Of a stretch of DNA of 64,000 nucleotides, positions 1 to 7,886 are shown in pieces. The DNA is from Methanolobus sp. ZRKC5. Its GTDB lineage: Archaea; Halobacteriota; Methanosarcinia; Methanosarcinales; Methanosarcinaceae. Under the pieces are notes generated by a model. It was not told the origin of the DNA. It saw nothing but the letters and a program-made list of their open reading frames with translations, and ran no database searches. Numbering within the stretch: position 1 is the first letter of the stretch; each line of letters begins with the position of its first letter. The translations under genes were made by a program, and so were the position numbers. The stretch lies in the NCBI RefSeq assembly GCF_038446525.1, contig NZ_CP151792.1, positions 1,550,001 to 1,614,000 on the forward strand. Reading direction: 5' to 3'.

Positions 1-148
1 TTCAGCTTAGTCTTTTTTCATAATGAATTTCTTGCGCGTCTTGCGCACCTCACCTGTGCGGCTACGCACGCACGGGCTCGGGCTTAAGCCGCGTTTTTCC
101 CCACACCTATTCTACAATAAAGTTGTAAAGTGGTAACGCAGTAAGTAA
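1..148. other. GC-rich inverted-repeat tail downstream of the SUMF1 gene
   Basis: This stretch is clearly richer in GC than its surroundings and contains short inverted repeats (GCGC-GTCTT-GCGC, and GGCTTAAGCC near 87-96). It lies directly downstream of the minus-strand lipoprotein gene, so it may act as a terminator or be the edge of a neighbouring repeat. I see no convincing gene in it. Confidence 0.25.
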
Positions 149-1159
149 TTACATTTCCCTGAGTAGACGGAAACCGAAGTTGAAGTACCGGGAGTACGGG
201 GCGTATTCGTAGCGATTTGCTGACCGACAGTTCTCGGCGTTGTTGAACCAGCTACCGCCACGAGAGACCCGGAGCGAGCCACTACCATCTTCCCATGCAC
301 TACCATCTGTAGGAGCACCTTCATAATAACTATGCCATCCATCCTGGCACCATTCCCAGACATTGCCATGCATATCGTACAGTCCCCAGGGATTGGGTTT
401 CTTCTGTCCAACCGGATGAGTTTTGCTCCCTGAATTGTTTTTATACCAGGCGTATTCTCCCAGATCAGACACACTATCTCCAAATGAATATCTCATGGTC
501 GTGCCCGCCCTGCAGGCATACTCCCACTCGGCTTCGGACGGCAAACGGTACTTATTCGTGCCTTCCATGTTGTTTAACTTTTTAACGAACTCCTGCACAT
601 CATTCCATGAAACTTTTTCCACAGGATTGCTGTCACCATCAAAATAAGACGGATTATCGCCCATCACCTCACCCCACTGTTCCTGGGTCACCTCATACTT
701 ACCAAAGTAGTAGGCTTGCCCGATAGTTACCTCATGAACGGGACCTTCATTATCATACCGGTCTTCTTCATATAATGGAGAGCCCATCTCAAACTCGCCT
801 GCCGGAATGAGTACGAATTCCATGTCAATAGAGTTGGTATAGGTCTTGGGGTTATTATCCTCAAGTTCTTCAGCTACAGCAGGTTGCGCAACTGGTTCAT
901 TTTCAGGTTCACCTGATTTTTCATTAGTGGTTGTTTTTGTTTCAGCTATCTCTCCATCGTCAGACTCATCGGTTTCATCTACGAGTTTATAGAGAGGATC
1001 ATCATCAATGTCATATGACTTTGTATCAGGAAACATTTCTTCGGTTTTTTCCTCGTTTTCTGTATCAATTGGATTCTCAGTATCAGTACAGCCAGAAAAC
1101 ATTGTTGCAATAATCAATACCAATAACAAAGTTAGTTTCAAACAATTTTTAAAATTCAT
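149..1159 (-). CDS. SUMF1/FGE-sulfatase-domain lipoprotein
   Basis: The protein starts with a lipoprotein signal: a short basic segment, a hydrophobic stretch and a lipobox ending ATMFSGC. An acidic Glu/Thr-rich linker of about 75 residues follows, then a formylglycine-generating-enzyme-like domain. Family marks are the MEFVLIPAGEFEMGS opening, the GNVWEWCQD motif, the SRGGSWFN motif and the terminal FGFRL. Of the two cysteines used by true formylglycine-generating enzymes only the second has an equivalent (NNAENCRSANR), so it is probably not a sulfatase activator. SUMF1 domains of this kind are common in extracellular proteins of Methanosarcinaceae; their substrate is unknown. I chose the ATG at 1159 because it gives a compact signal peptide. 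An in-frame ATG at 1186 with GGGAGTGG before it is the alternative. A TATA-like stretch lies near 1237-1256. Confidence 0.85.
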   Translation of the reverse strand: MNFKNCLKLTLLLVLIIATMFSGCTDTENPIDTENEEKTEEMFPDTKSYDIDDDPLYKLVDETDESDDGEIAETKTTTNEKSGEPENEPVAQPAVAEELEDNNPKTYTNSIDMEFVLIPAGEFEMGSPLYEEDRYDNEGPVHEVTIGQAYYFGKYEVTQEQWGEVMGDNPSYFDGDSNPVEKVSWNDVQEFVKKLNNMEGTNKYRLPSEAEWEYACRAGTTMRYSFGDSVSDLGEYAWYKNNSGSKTHPVGQKKPNPWGLYDMHGNVWEWCQDGWHSYYEGAPTDGSAWEDGSGSLRVSRGGSWFNNAENCRSANRYEYAPYSRYFNFGFRLLREM

Positions 1160-1270
1160 TACATTAAACGGTTTTATATCCACCATGCCACTCCCACTCA
1201 AATTTCTATAACATTTTTTGGAAGTTACTTTATTTCACATATATGTTATATTTTACGGCTAAATCTAATT

Positions 1271-3034
1271 TTACATCAACTTTTTCATTTTAAGCTTCTT
1301 AATCACAAGCTCTGCAGTCTCTTCCTTTGCCTCCCTAGCACCTTTAATCTCCTTCAGGCGGGCGGTAACATTGACCTTGTTCACCTTGTCGAGTTCGGAG
1401 AAAGCACCCTCATCGCCTCCCTGCTCTTCTTCAAGTTCGGTCTTGCTGGCGGTAGCGCTTTCCATTTCAGCAGTGAGCTGGTCGATAATCGCCTGTTCCT
1501 TAGCAAAGTAGCGAGCCACGATAAGAGCTTTAGGAACAAGGTCGCAGGTCCAACCTTTGTCTTTTTCCTTACCTTTCTTGTCCTTCTCTATAATACGATA
1601 GGTCTGAGCCTTCCAGCCATCATCAGAGATCATGTAGCAATCATCCTGCATTGTTTCAGCCCAGTAATCCATCAGGTGCTGGTACACATCGTATTGGCTG
1701 ATGAGAGGCTTGTCTGCGTAATGTGCAAGCAAGTCTTCGGAGAGTTCTGCTATGATCTCCTTAGGGTGACTTTCGACCTTCAACTGGCGCAGTGTGACTG
1801 AAGACTTCTCACGCCATTCAGCAAAGTGTGCATTCATTCCATCAATAGAAGCAGCAAACTCCGGATGCTCGTAGATGCTGGATTTGATAGCAGACTTGTC
1901 CACGGCAAGCTCCAGATAGCCATGACGCTTCTCTTTGAACAATGCCTGCCGAAGCTGTGGACAAATATCCCAGTACCTTTGGAGTGCATCGATATCAGCA
2001 CATGGAATGCCACCGTGCAGGTGACCTTCTATGTCCTGAAGGTCCTCAGCATTGCCACGGAAAAGAACACCATGAGGCAGGATACATGCACCCTTACCTG
2101 TGCTCTTGAGAGAGCGGACGATGTGTAATAGATAGGCGTAATCTCCCTGCTTGCCGGGAGGAATTCCGAAAGGCTTGAAACGATCGTGTTCGTCTTTAAG
2201 AGGATCAAGTCCGGTACTCCATCGCTTGTCACTGAAAGGTGGATTAGCGACAACATAGTCAAAGGTCTTGATAGTTTCCCCATCCTTGAACTTTGGTTCG
2301 GCCAGAGTGTTACCCTGCACGATAAGGGCTTCGGGATTGTTGTGCAAGATCATGTTCATGCGAGCGAGACCGGACGTTGCAGCATCTTTTTCCTGACCGT
2401 ACAGGGTTAGCTTTGTTCTTGCCTCGTCTGCAACCTTCAGCAGCAGTGAACCGGAACCGCAGGTAGGGTCATAGGCAGTGGTGGAGCTGGTGGTATTTGC
2501 ATTACGGATGCCAAGTATCTGTGCTATGATACAGCTGACCTCGGCAGGAGTATAGAACTGGCCTTTGCTTTTGCCGCTCTCAGTTGCGAAGTGACGCATA
2601 AGGTATTCGTAAGCGTCGCCCAAGATATCATCGCCTTCAGCACGGTTCTTCGAGAAATCAAGCGCGGGGTTCTCGAAAATAGCTATGAGATTGGTAAGCC
2701 TGTCCACCTGTTCCTTGCCGCTGCCAAGCTTGCTGGCATCATGGAAATCCGGCATATCGGACAGCTTGTTCGCATTGACCAAGGGAGCGATTATCTTCTT
2801 GTTTATCTGGTCGCCTATGTCAGTTTGACCCTTAAGTGCTACCATGTCCTTAAAGCTGGCACCTGGCGGGACACTGATAGGGGCGAAGGGTATGTCGGCG
2901 TATTTGTCACTGACGTACTTAATAAAAAGCAGGACGAGTACATAGTCCTTATACTGGCTGGCGTCCATCCCACCGCGCAGTTCATCGCAGCTGGACCAAA
3001 GGGAAGAGTATAGTTCGGATTTTTTAAGGGCCAT
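1271..3034 (-). CDS. hsdM: Type I restriction-modification methylase subunit, internally deleted
   Basis: HsdM is the SAM-dependent N6-adenine methyltransferase subunit of type I systems. The N-terminal helical domain (about 1-150), the SAM-binding motif DPTCGSGSLLL and the catalytic NPPF motif (near residue 265) are present, and the C-terminal half matches the long-tail HsdM class (residues from EDLQDIEGHL onward). At about residue 329 the sequence jumps from LPHGVLFRGNAE straight into EDLQDIEGHLHGG. Long-tail family members normally carry about 120 more residues there, including the GLPxNLFYGTGIP region. The frame stays open, so this looks like an in-frame deletion. The start has a good GGTGAT ribosome site. 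No HsdS or HsdR is in the window on either side. I infer an orphan, probably inactive, relic. Confidence 0.85.
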   Translation of the reverse strand: MALKKSELYSSLWSSCDELRGGMDASQYKDYVLVLLFIKYVSDKYADIPFAPISVPPGASFKDMVALKGQTDIGDQINKKIIAPLVNANKLSDMPDFHDASKLGSGKEQVDRLTNLIAIFENPALDFSKNRAEGDDILGDAYEYLMRHFATESGKSKGQFYTPAEVSCIIAQILGIRNANTTSSTTAYDPTCGSGSLLLKVADEARTKLTLYGQEKDAATSGLARMNMILHNNPEALIVQGNTLAEPKFKDGETIKTFDYVVANPPFSDKRWSTGLDPLKDEHDRFKPFGIPPGKQGDYAYLLHIVRSLKSTGKGACILPHGVLFRGNAEDLQDIEGHLHGGIPCADIDALQRYWDICPQLRQALFKEKRHGYLELAVDKSAIKSSIYEHPEFAASIDGMNAHFAEWREKSSVTLRQLKVESHPKEIIAELSEDLLAHYADKPLISQYDVYQHLMDYWAETMQDDCYMISDDGWKAQTYRIIEKDKKGKEKDKGWTCDLVPKALIVARYFAKEQAIIDQLTAEMESATASKTELEEEQGGDEGAFSELDKVNKVNVTARLKEIKGAREAKEETAELVIKKLKMKKLM

Positions 3035-3166
3035 TTCATCACCAAGCTCTCATTAGATGACCATCGGTGTTTTCAACTATGTTACAAGTAAAAATAGGAG
3101 TAAGGAATACGTTATTATCTCTCATGATGTAACCTGGGTGCATATTACGAATCAATATGCTATTAA

Positions 3167-3205
3167 AATGATGATGCATCTTACTTTCTGAGATGCATTA
3201 TCATT
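3167..3205. repeat. 15-bp near-perfect inverted repeat
   Basis: Arms at 3167-3181 and 3191-3205 match at 14 of 15 positions around a 9-nt loop (core GATGCATC). It sits about 130 bp upstream of hsdM, between two divergent genes, and is followed on the plus strand by a T-rich stretch. It could be an operator for either gene or a hairpin in a transcript; sequence alone does not decide. Confidence 0.5.
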
Positions 3206-3285
3206 TTCTTATGAAGTGTTTCTGTTAAAGTATAAAAGATTTATTTTTTGCTTTGAATTGTTATTATTTAATAAAAACAAATTAT

Positions 3286-3435
3286 ATGGGATTTATACTT
3301 TCTAAGATTATTAAATCCAATATTGATAGGTTAAATCTTTTTGGATGTAAAGTATACCTAACTGATCTTGACGGCGATATTATCGTTAAGACTGATAGGA
3401 ATGAATACACTGTAGAAACTGCAGAGGAGGAATAA
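3286..3435 (+). CDS. Small hypothetical protein upstream of the DUF3006 gene
   Basis: A 49-residue ORF starting MGFILSKIIKSN and ending in an acidic tail (ETAEEE). I do not recognise the family. The middle (YLTDLDGDIIVKTDRNEYTV) reads like a small beta-rich fold. The stop codon overlaps the start of the following DUF3006 gene (TAATG), so the two are probably translated together. A TTG at 3253 in the same frame would add 11 residues but has no visible ribosome site. Confidence 0.45.
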   Translation: MGFILSKIIKSNIDRLNLFGCKVYLTDLDGDIIVKTDRNEYTVETAEEE

Positions 3436-3689
3436 TGATGAATAGTAATTTCAAGATGTCACTGGATAGAGTGGAAGGAAATTTCACAGTTCTCTTTGTG
3501 AGATATGAAGAGTCGAATAAAATCGATTTTCCTATATATCTCCTTCCGACTGGATTAAAAGAAGGAGATATTCTGGAGACTGGTATAAGTAAGGATGAAA
3601 AGGAAACCGAAGATGCAAAGAAAAGGGTAGCATCGTTGATAGAGCATTTGAAGAATAAAAGTAGTCGAACGGTAGATTTTTTGTTATGA
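3435..3689 (+). CDS. DUF3006 family protein
   Basis: An 84-residue protein with the DUF3006 pattern: a strand-rich start (MSLDRVEGNFTVLFV), then a stretch giving leucine-proline and GLKEGDILE, then a charged helix (DEKETEDAKKRVASLIEHL). DUF3006 proteins are small beta-barrel-like proteins of unknown function found in Firmicutes and Archaea. The gene is preceded by a strong GGAGG site at 3426-3430, and two ATGs (3435, 3438) are possible starts. It overlaps the end of the previous small ORF, and its 3-prime end overlaps by six bases the convergent membrane-protein gene. Confidence 0.65.
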   Translation: MMNSNFKMSLDRVEGNFTVLFVRYEESNKIDFPIYLLPTGLKEGDILETGISKDEKETEDAKKRVASLIEHLKNKSSRTVDFLL

Positions 3690-4847
3690 ATAAGTGTAAT
3701 CGAAATGATTCTTGTTTATTGACTCAAAATTGTAATTAATATCAGTACATGTTGGTCCAGATAGTAATCCACTTGTTCTCATTACCGGTTTTCCATTTTT
3801 ATTTTCAAGATAGATAACTACATTAGCAAACCACAAAAGATATTCTTCATATAATTTATCTAGTGTTCCAAGCCGGAGAATATAGAGAGAAGAAATATTA
3901 TGCTTTTCTTCCCAGTACATATTGTGTCTGAGATATTGAATTGCGATTTCTCTATCCGTGAAACATAGGAAATCTGATAAGGAATCATAAACAACACAGA
4001 TTTTAGAACATTTTTTATTTTTCAGAATACGCTGAAGTGCTTCCTCGTATTTTTTGTTCAAAAGATGAGGGTTCCTAGGATCTGCTATTAAAACTGGTTC
4101 CTTAACAATTGGATCAAAGGGTCTATTGAGGTTAATATGATATTTCTTTTCTTTCTTTTCTGATGTTAATTTCTTGTAACAATCAATTATAACCACATTT
4201 TTCAGTTTATTTTCTACCCATTTTTTATTCGCATTTTCATTACTCTTTTTTATCTTATCTTCAAGAGCTTTTTTTATTTTCTCATGAGGTCGTGCAAATG
4301 TGAAATAGATTACACCACTTTCTTCATTGAGGTATGGACTAACTAAATTTTCTGCCACTTGCCAGGGTCTCCAGCTTTCATCTGCTGCCAATATAATAGG
4401 ATAAGGATGAAATTGTTTCTTAGCATCTGTAGCTTGATTCTTAGCTGATTCTATCACTTTATCTAAACACTCCATATTAAATTCAGGAGGAGATAGCTTT
4501 ATGTTGGTTATATTTTTATTAGATTCTACAGTATCCTTTGAAAAACCAATCAATTCAAGGCAAATTATATGATAGAAAATTCTTAGCAGAAGTGCTACAA
4601 TGACTAATGTAATAAACAGTAGAGAAATTAAAAGATCAGGAACTAAAGTTAAATTTATAATAATAACTGAAATCCAAAGAACACATAAGTAACAATATAA
4701 CTGTTTTCTCCACCTTATGTAAGCTCGTCTTGTTAATGCATATCCAATTAAAAGTGTAAGAACGGACGTAATAATGTTTCCAATATCATTAATGGCGCTA
4801 GAATCTACAGTAACTAAGCTTGAAATACCTATCATTAGAGCAGTCAT
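3684..4847 (-). CDS. Membrane-anchored protein with a degenerate RecA/KaiC-like cytoplasmic domain
   Basis: The first 95 or so residues hold about four hydrophobic segments with a basic loop (RRAYIRWRKQ). The remaining 290 residues are soluble and lysine-rich. Alternating strands such as VVIIDCY, ICVVYDSLSDFL and NISSLYILRLG, and the closing LWFANVVIYLE, recall the archaeal DUF835/DUF7504 group, which resembles RAD55/KaiC ATPases without a working P-loop; no Walker A motif is visible here. The start ATG overlaps the stop of the upstream DUF1989 gene (4844-4847), so the two form a translationally coupled pair. The family assignment is inference and the function is unknown; a sensory or signalling role is one possibility. 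Confidence 0.6.
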   Translation of the reverse strand: MTALMIGISSLVTVDSSAINDIGNIITSVLTLLIGYALTRRAYIRWRKQLYCYLCVLWISVIIINLTLVPDLLISLLFITLVIVALLLRIFYHIICLELIGFSKDTVESNKNITNIKLSPPEFNMECLDKVIESAKNQATDAKKQFHPYPIILAADESWRPWQVAENLVSPYLNEESGVIYFTFARPHEKIKKALEDKIKKSNENANKKWVENKLKNVVIIDCYKKLTSEKKEKKYHINLNRPFDPIVKEPVLIADPRNPHLLNKKYEEALQRILKNKKCSKICVVYDSLSDFLCFTDREIAIQYLRHNMYWEEKHNISSLYILRLGTLDKLYEEYLLWFANVVIYLENKNGKPVMRTSGLLSGPTCTDINYNFESINKNHFDYTYS

Positions 4848-5401
4848 GTCACTTCAACCATTATGTCTCCTTTAGTTGAACATGAATCTGGTTCACACGG
4901 ACAAGCAGATATTGCAACTGTGCAATTCTTGAGAGCTAAAAAAGATACTGAATCATCACTTTTTGCTCGTGTGGTCTTTGTTTTGAATGTGTATTTGATA
5001 GAATCTAACTCAAAATCCATGAATAAATTAATAGTGCTTGGTAGGTCTGTTGTTTGAATTCCAAGAGCAGAGGCAAGAATATCTCTACACCCATCTTTTT
5101 CTTTCCCAAAATGTTCACTATAAATTTTTCTCCTGCAACCTGGATACAGGATATTGGTGTCAGCTTTAGAATTAATTGAGATCACTTTAAGAACAGCTTC
5201 TTCGTTAACATCAAATAATTCATCTCCATCTTTTAATATAAATCGTCGAATTCTATCAAGAGTTATTCCTTGATGGTAATTTAAGAAAACCAAATCAGAT
5301 AATTGACCACCGTCTTGACACCTAATTTTAACTTTCTGTCCCTGTGTTAAGACAAAACCTTTTGCTTCCCCTTTCTTTAAAGTAAAAACTATTTTTGCCA
5401 T
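4844..5401 (-). CDS. DUF1989 (urea-carboxylase-associated-like) protein
   Basis: About 185 residues with DUF1989 features: QKVKIRCQDGGQLSDLVFLN near the start, a middle stretch YPGCRRKIYSEHFGKEKDGC, then PSTINLFMDF, and near the end ISACPCEPDSC. The repeated cysteines would suit a metal site. In bacteria DUF1989 proteins accompany urea carboxylase and related amide-metabolism genes, but none is nearby here. The partner is the overlapping membrane gene, an unusual setting. I prefer the ATG at 5401, which lies six bases after AAGGA; an ATG at 5407 is in frame but too close to that site. A TATA-like stretch lies near 5437-5446. Confidence 0.75.
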   Translation of the reverse strand: MAKIVFTLKKGEAKGFVLTQGQKVKIRCQDGGQLSDLVFLNYHQGITLDRIRRFILKDGDELFDVNEEAVLKVISINSKADTNILYPGCRRKIYSEHFGKEKDGCRDILASALGIQTTDLPSTINLFMDFELDSIKYTFKTKTTRAKSDDSVSFLALKNCTVAISACPCEPDSCSTKGDIMVEVT

Positions 5402-5812
5402 GTTCATTCCTTTTTAAGTATATTACTATCTATTAACATTCGATATAAACTATCACTATGATGATATCTAATTACAGTGCTTTCTATAATTTTACTTTTT
5501 TTGTTCCTGCCACAATTGACCTAATTCAAACACTCAATAATAACCAAATACTTTGCATTATTCTCAGACTATATTCTATTAGTTCCTATAATTGGCATAT
5601 CGGAATGATACATGGAAACGGCTCAATGCATTATAGTCATAAGAAACATATCTTCAAATTTGTGACTATGGAAGAGATCACTGACAATGTAGATGAGGAA
5701 AAGCAGTCTGTTCTACCCACAATGCATATATAAAGAAAAATCCTGATTTATTGTGTGGGCTTTTATAGTTATTAACCAAACTTTTAATACTAATTGAGTA
5801 TAACAATACTGT

Positions 5813-6301
5813 ATGGCTAAACCCGAACAAATTCCGATAAAGCATCATCTTTCATCAGAAGAATTGCTTAAACATATTAAGTCATTAGAGAAAGACACAC
5901 GAGTTCTACAACGTTTATATTTTGTTAAACATCGTTATGAAGGAGCTTCTGTTAATGAAGCAGCTAAACTTGTAGGGATATCAAAACCCGTTGCATATCA
6001 ATGGCAAGAGCGGTGGAATCAAGACGGATATGAAGGATTAAAGCCTAGGTTTTCAGGAGGATGTCCTTCCAAACTCACTGATGATCAAAAAGAAAAACTA
6101 AGGGACATGTTACATGAAAGAGATGATTGGTCTACAAAAGAAGTTCAGGAACTCATTTATAATGAATTTAAGGTTCAATACACCATTAAGCAAATACTAG
6201 TGATCTTGAAGAAGTTTGGCATGCATCATGCCAAACCATATGCGCATGATTATCGAAGACCACAAAATGCAGAAGATTGTTTAAAAAAAACTTACCGTTA
6301 A
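5813..6301 (+). CDS. IS630 transposase, N-terminal part (ORF A)
   Basis: The 162-residue product holds the DNA-binding half of an IS630 transposase: a helix-turn-helix (ASVNEAAKLVGISKPVAYQW) and a second helical region (KLTDDQKEKLRDML onward). It ends soon after a run of eight A at about 6281-6288. The continuation lies in the -1 frame, and the reading DCLKK-NLPLIDDD across the A run gives a continuous protein. Confidence 0.85.
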   Translation: MAKPEQIPIKHHLSSEELLKHIKSLEKDTRVLQRLYFVKHRYEGASVNEAAKLVGISKPVAYQWQERWNQDGYEGLKPRFSGGCPSKLTDDQKEKLRDMLHERDDWSTKEVQELIYNEFKVQYTIKQILVILKKFGMHHAKPYAHDYRRPQNAEDCLKKTYR

Positions 6302-6834
6302 TCGATGATGATTGCGTTATCGGATTTCTTGATGAATCATCTCCCCAAACAACATCAAATACGGTTCGTTTATGGTCTTTCAATAAACCTGCCATCTTCA
6401 AAAACACAACCAGGATAAAAGCAAACTCCTTCGGTTTTTATGCATTGAATGGTAATTCTGTTATTGATTTCAAAGAACATTCAACCAAGGAGGATGTATG
6501 TTCGTTTTTATCAGCTGTTAAAAACAATAACATGGGAGAGAGAATCGTAATTATTCTCGACAATTTTAGATCACATCGAGCAAAATATACAGTGGAATTT
6601 GCACAGGCAAATGATATTGAATTGGTCTATTTACCTCCATATTCACCCGACTTGAATCCAATCGAATTCATCTGGAAAAGTGTCAAAAGAATTATTTCTC
6701 GCAATTTTGTGAAAGATCTGGATCATATGAAAAATCTGATTGCTGAGGAGTTTATTGATTGTTCATCGAAGATTAGCTTCGCAAGAAAATGGATTGAGAC
6801 ATTTCTGGATAATAAGTTGAAAATGTTAAGTTAA
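6277..6834 (+). CDS. IS630 transposase, C-terminal catalytic part (ORF B)
   Basis: This frame carries the catalytic domain. The three acidic residues are visible: Asp in GFLDESS, Asp in IILDNFRSH and Glu in NPIEFIWKSVKR. The stretch YLPPYSPDLNPIEF is a family signature. The stop lies within the right inverted repeat. The frame has no good start of its own except a TTG at 6277, which fits production by -1 frameshifting or transcript slippage on the A8 run. Confidence 0.85.
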   Translation: MFKKNLPLIDDDCVIGFLDESSPQTTSNTVRLWSFNKPAIFKNTTRIKANSFGFYALNGNSVIDFKEHSTKEDVCSFLSAVKNNNMGERIVIILDNFRSHRAKYTVEFAQANDIELVYLPPYSPDLNPIEFIWKSVKRIISRNFVKDLDHMKNLIAEEFIDCSSKISFARKWIETFLDNKLKMLS

Positions 6835-6861
6835 TAACTATAATCATCTTGCCGTTCCCAA

Positions 6862-7130
6862 CCTCGGCATTTTCCTAGTAACCAGAAGCCAATTTGAGAA
6901 TCATGATAACTTTACCTTTGATTAAATATATGTATCATGAGGCGTTACTGTAGTAACGTGAAAGAGTGAGGCTTTGGACTCCCGTTGCAGGGCTCTTCCT
7001 CAGCATTTTCCTTGTGAACGGAAGCCTATTTTGAAATTATAATTACTAATTTTGCGATAAAATATATGTGCTATTAGGTCTTAACGTAGCACGGTGAGAG
7101 GGTACGGCATTATATCGGTGAGCCCATTCC
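6862..7130 (+). repeat. Tandem imperfect repeat of about 136 bp, possibly two small RNA genes
   Basis: The unit beginning CCTCGGCATTTTCC at 6862 recurs as CCTCAGCATTTTCC at 6998. Similarity continues through GAAGCC-ATTT, an AAATATATGT TATA-like box (near 6927 and near 7063) and a GC-richer segment ending in a GAG-rich part. The first copy has a perfect hairpin CGTTACT-GT-AGTAACG just after its TATA box. No protein-coding frame explains the conservation, so paired small RNAs or a regulatory array are possible. It begins 20 bp after the IS630 right end. Confidence 0.5.
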
Positions 7131-7235
7131 AACCACCAGCATGACTACTATATTAATAGGAAGCTCGATGGCCCTATCATCATTGAAGAGTTTTTCAAGA
7201 ATGGTCAAAAAATCACCGAATGCAAGGAAAGGCAC
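7110..7235 (-). pseudogene. Possible remnant of an archaeal pilin-like protein
   Basis: A minus-strand frame of 41 codons reads from a GTG and contains LFNDDRAIELPINIVVMLVV. A charged stretch followed by Glu near the start of a hydrophobic helix resembles the class III signal and N-terminal helix of archaeal type IV pilins and pilin-like proteins. The frame stops soon after the helix (GMGSPI, stop), so if it is a pilin gene only its beginning remains. The assignment rests on this short motif alone. Confidence 0.35.
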
Positions 7236-7381
7236 ATCAGATATAAATTTATTGTTTTGTTCCTGATTTTTATATTGTGTCCTGAATGATTTAGATGAAA
7301 AACAGGATCAATAGAGACATTAAAGACATAAAGAATTTGACAAGTCCAAAAAACATCATATAATGAAAAAGAAATCATGAA

Positions 7382-7561
7382 TTATTTCTGCTTCTTCTTT
7401 CCATGAAGACGTTCTAGCCTATTTAGTCTTACTCCTAGCCACATGGCATAGAGGATGCCGATAACAAAAACAGAACAAATGTACTTGATAGTTAAATCGA
7501 GTTCTAGTGAACTAACAGTAACCAATATACCGAACACTGCGACAAAAACAACTACTGTGAA
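7382..7561 (-). pseudogene. Small two-helix membrane ORF without an evident start
   Basis: An open minus-strand frame of 59 codons encodes two hydrophobic helices (VVVFVAVFGILVTV and ICSVFVIGILYAMWL) and a basic tail ending HGKKKQK. A stop codon immediately precedes the frame, and there is no ATG before the first helix. It is either a 5-prime-truncated gene or a short protein starting at a GTG inside helix one. The preceding bases (CTATAGTTATT) resemble the end of the IS630 element 720 bp away. Confidence 0.35.
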
Positions 7562-7754
7562 CTATAGTTATTCCAGTCGGCATTGGAATCAATTGTTACC
7601 AAGTAACACATCCTTAAAGAAAAAATAAATTGGATTCAAAAACCTAACATTTGATTTTTTTGAATGGTGTGACCATAGAAAACGAGGATACCATGCAAAA
7701 TGGACAGGCATGTAATGGATACTAAGATGCATACTATGATGTTTGAGTTTCAAG

Positions 7755-7763
7755 TATATAAAA
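7755..7763 (+). promoter_or_regulatory. TATA box for hisH
   Basis: TATATAAAA stands in an A/T-rich stretch about 130 bp before the hisH start. With the usual 25-nt spacing transcription would begin near 7785, giving a leader of about 100 nt. Confidence 0.5.
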
Positions 7764-7886
7764 GAAAGTTGAAACGCTTAATTGCTTGCTTTTTGAAAAA
7801 GAAGACTCATATAAGATTAAGCAACCATGTTCATCAAAAACCCACATCGTTACATTCATGTACCAAAACCATTCTTTAATTCACAC

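Larger units (their letters stand above)
5764..6842 (+). mobile_element. IS630-family insertion sequence
   Basis: The element is bounded by a perfect 13-bp inverted repeat, TATAGTTATTAAC at 5764-5776 and its complement at 6830-6842. The outermost TA on each side is probably the duplicated TA target typical of IS630/Tc1-mariner elements. Total length is about 1.08 kb. Inside are two overlapping ORFs forming one transposase through a -1 shift. The DDE residues are all present, so the element may still be active. Confidence 0.9.

Noticed and set aside
2591-3013. 140-residue plus-strand ORF over hsdM
   Set aside because: Lies wholly opposite to the clearly recognisable hsdM coding sequence and has no motif.
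5458-5733. 91-residue plus-strand ORF upstream of the IS630 element
   Set aside because: Composition is low in pattern, there is no ribosome site and no family resemblance; it probably covers the promoter side of the DUF1989 gene.
6862-7130. CRISPR array as an explanation of the tandem repeats
   Set aside because: Only two units of about 136 bp that vary along their whole length; there are no short identical repeats with spacers and no cas genes nearby.
7140-7265. 41-codon plus-strand ORF starting ATGACTACT
   Set aside because: It overlaps the more meaningful minus-strand pilin-like frame and has no ribosome site or similarity.
1-7826. Complete restriction or phage-defence island
   Set aside because: Only a damaged hsdM is present; no specificity, nuclease or other known defence gene accompanies it.
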